From Clostridia bacterium (GTDB taxonomy: Bacteria > Bacillota > Clostridia > Oscillospirales > Acutalibacteraceae), in assembly GCA_017425745.1 (NCBI GenBank), contig JAFOXT010000164.1:1-7994 (forward strand): a stretch of 7,994 nt of DNA. Direction: 5' to 3'. Shown in pieces: positions 6,680 through 7,994 of this stretch. Numbering within the stretch: the first letter of the stretch is position 1; each line of letters begins with the position of its first letter. The translations under genes and the position numbers were made by a program. The notes under the pieces were generated by a model that was not told where the DNA came from, did not search any database, and was given only the letters and a program-made list of their open reading frames with translations.

Positions 6680-6706
6680 CTGCTCACCATCAGGTGAGCA
6701 GTTTTT
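6680..6706. terminator. Bidirectional intrinsic terminator between iscU and the convergent symporter gene
   Basis: CTGCTCACC (6680-6688) and GGTGAGCAG (6693-6701) form a perfect 9-bp stem around the loop ATCA. TTTTTGTTTT follows on the + strand. On the - strand, the run of seven A at 6670-6676 becomes a U tract three bases past the stem. It therefore serves iscU in one direction and the symporter gene in the other, with only 44 bases between the two stop codons. Confidence 0.92.
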
Positions 6707-6709
6707 GTT

Positions 6710-7994
6710 TTATTGAGTTGCTTCAATTGTTTCTCTCTGACCTATCCACATTTCTTCAAACTTAATGCCTGAGATTTTTTCAAGGTCTCTCTTTTCTTCT
6801 TCTGTAAACTCAGCAAAGCCGTTTTCTTTCTTTTCCTTAACCTTGCTTCTGATGAAGTCAAGCTTGTCTCTTGTAAGCTTGTAGCCCATAATTGAAAGGA
6901 ATGAAAGGAAGAAGAAAATCATGGGGATAAGGGTAAATGAAATTGTAACGCCGAAAACTGCAGTGTCGGTCTGCTCTGCCGCAGCAAGCTGAGTGTCATA
7001 TCCGAAGGCAGCAAGAAGCTTGCCGATACCGAAAGCGGCAAAACCGCTGACAAATTTCTTCACAAAGGTTGAGAAGGTAGCAATAACACCCTCGCGTCGT
7101 TCACCTGTAATCATTTCGTCAACATCAGTAACGTCGGGGAAAATGTTGTTCTGTACGCTTGCCATACCTGCAAGACCGAGACCGTACATAAATTCAACAA
7201 CAAAAATGAGAATGGGACTTCCGCTGTTTCTGAAAAGCCACGCAAGAGCAAGACCTGAAACAGCAACTGGCATAAAGATTTTTGCAGGCATCTGCTTGTT
7301 TTTCTTGATTGAAAGGAAGTAAGCAGGGAAGAAGCCTAAAACCTCGCCCACAGCCTGAACCATAGTCAGCATTGAGTAGTTGTTTTCCTGTCTGAGAACA
7401 GTTTCAAGGAAGTAGTAGAAGGTCTGTGCCGCAAAGGATGAACCGAAGAGCATAATGAATCCGAAAAGGAAATACTGACGGAACACTCTGTTTTTGATAA
7501 CCATTTTGTACTGATTAAGAAAAGCGCGTATATCAAGAGGCTCATTCACCTGGTCGGCAGAGCTTTCCTCACTTGTGCATTTGTAGGTGAAGATAAGAGG
7601 AAGGCTTGTCCAGAGACAGAGAATACATGCCATAATCAAGAATCTGTTTCTGTGCTCAGGACCGAATGAAGGCGTTACGAAAATGCCGTTTATACCGCCG
7701 AGAACAACAGAGGCAACAAAGAACGAGGAGTAGCTTGAAACAGCGTCCATAACCGTTCTTACGGCATTAAATTGGGTTCTCAGGTTGTATCCGGGAGCGA
7801 TACCCGGAAGCATAGCAGTATGTGGTACCATAATCATTGTGCTTACTGTTTTGTAGAACATATAAGCAAGAATATAATAAATCATAACGGGTGTTGTGTC
7901 GCCACCCTGACACTTATCAGAAATTCCGAATGAGTACCACATAAGGAAAAAGGCAACCATAGCAGGGATAACGCCCCATTTGAGATAAGGTCTG
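6710..7994 (-). CDS. GPH-family (MelB-like, MFS_2) sugar:cation symporter, N-terminal end outside the window
   Basis: The frame runs from TAA at 6710-6712 to the right edge without a stop (427 residues visible). The ATG at 7960-7958 is not the start. The codons before it encode RPYLKWGVIP, the conserved sequence after the first cytoplasmic loop in GPH symporters, so roughly 80-100 residues are missing. About nine hydrophobic segments are visible, starting with MVAFFLMWYSFGI. The family's central-loop hallmark is clear at about 7087-7138: PDVTDVDEMITGERREG, matching the usual D-x-x-DYDE-x-x-TGxRREG pattern. GPH proteins take up melibiose, lactose, xylosides or glucuronides with Na+ or H+; the substrate cannot be read here and no glycosidase is in view. 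The protein ends in a charged cytoplasmic tail of about 45 residues. The gene converges on the isc operon and is probably unrelated to it. Confidence 0.9.
   Translation of the reverse strand, partial: RPYLKWGVIPAMVAFFLMWYSFGISDKCQGGDTTPVMIYYILAYMFYKTVSTMIMVPHTAMLPGIAPGYNLRTQFNAVRTVMDAVSSYSSFFVASVVLGGINGIFVTPSFGPEHRNRFLIMACILCLWTSLPLIFTYKCTSEESSADQVNEPLDIRAFLNQYKMVIKNRVFRQYFLFGFIMLFGSSFAAQTFYYFLETVLRQENNYSMLTMVQAVGEVLGFFPAYFLSIKKNKQMPAKIFMPVAVSGLALAWLFRNSGSPILIFVVEFMYGLGLAGMASVQNNIFPDVTDVDEMITGERREGVIATFSTFVKKFVSGFAAFGIGKLLAAFGYDTQLAAAEQTDTAVFGVTISFTLIPMIFFFLSFLSIMGYKLTRDKLDFIRSKVKEKKENGFAEFTEEEKRDLEKISGIKFEEMWIGQRETIEATQ

Noticed and set aside
7958..7960. ATG as the start of the symporter gene
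   Set aside because: The conserved RPYLKWG stretch is encoded in frame upstream of it, so the gene continues past the window edge.

Overview
The window looks like a chromosomal segment of a Gram-positive anaerobe of the class Clostridia, probably a gut-type Oscillospiraceae/Ruminococcus-like lineage. Three things suggest this: AGGAGG-type ribosome binding sites, a compact Rrf2/IscR-NifS-IscU iron-sulfur operon without hscBA or fdx, and an ABC-permease fusion paired with a large membrane-anchored protein. The assignment is inference from gene style; no rRNA or other marker gene is present.

Left block, bases 1-4206, + strand. The 3' part of a gene for a large, probably extracytoplasmic protein with one C-terminal membrane anchor is followed directly (stop codon abutting ATG) by a 911-residue MacB/FtsX-type protein. 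That protein carries an N-terminal ATPase and a four-helix permease with an unusually large ectodomain of about 480 residues. The two genes are almost certainly co-transcribed and probably form one envelope machine of unknown substrate. The block ends in a strong intrinsic terminator with a 17-bp stem.

Intergenic 4207-4599. It holds the terminator, an imperfect palindromic element with alternative pairings, and then the regulatory region of the next operon: an extended -10 promoter with an inverted repeat and a direct repeat over and upstream of the -35.

Middle block, 4600-6665, + strand. An iscR-like regulator, cysteine desulfurase (iscS/nifS type) and scaffold (iscU) form a tight operon: a 4-base overlap, then a 15-base gap. 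IscS takes sulfur from cysteine, IscU builds the cluster, and the IscR-like protein probably senses cluster status and represses its own operon through the repeats. Its predicted cluster ligands differ from those of E. coli IscR, and IscU lacks the exact LPPVK chaperone motif, consistent with the absence of hscA here.

Right block, 6666-7994. A hairpin terminator usable in both directions separates iscU from a convergent gene on the - strand for a GPH-family (MelB-like) cation symporter, which runs off the right edge of the window.

I see no tRNA, rRNA, CRISPR array, insertion sequence or phage gene. Codon style looks similar across all the genes, so there is no obvious sign of recent transfer. 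The least ordinary items are the ABC/anchored-protein pair with its pentapeptide-like ectodomain segment, the palindromic intergenic element, and the non-canonical IscR-type regulator with its repeated operator.
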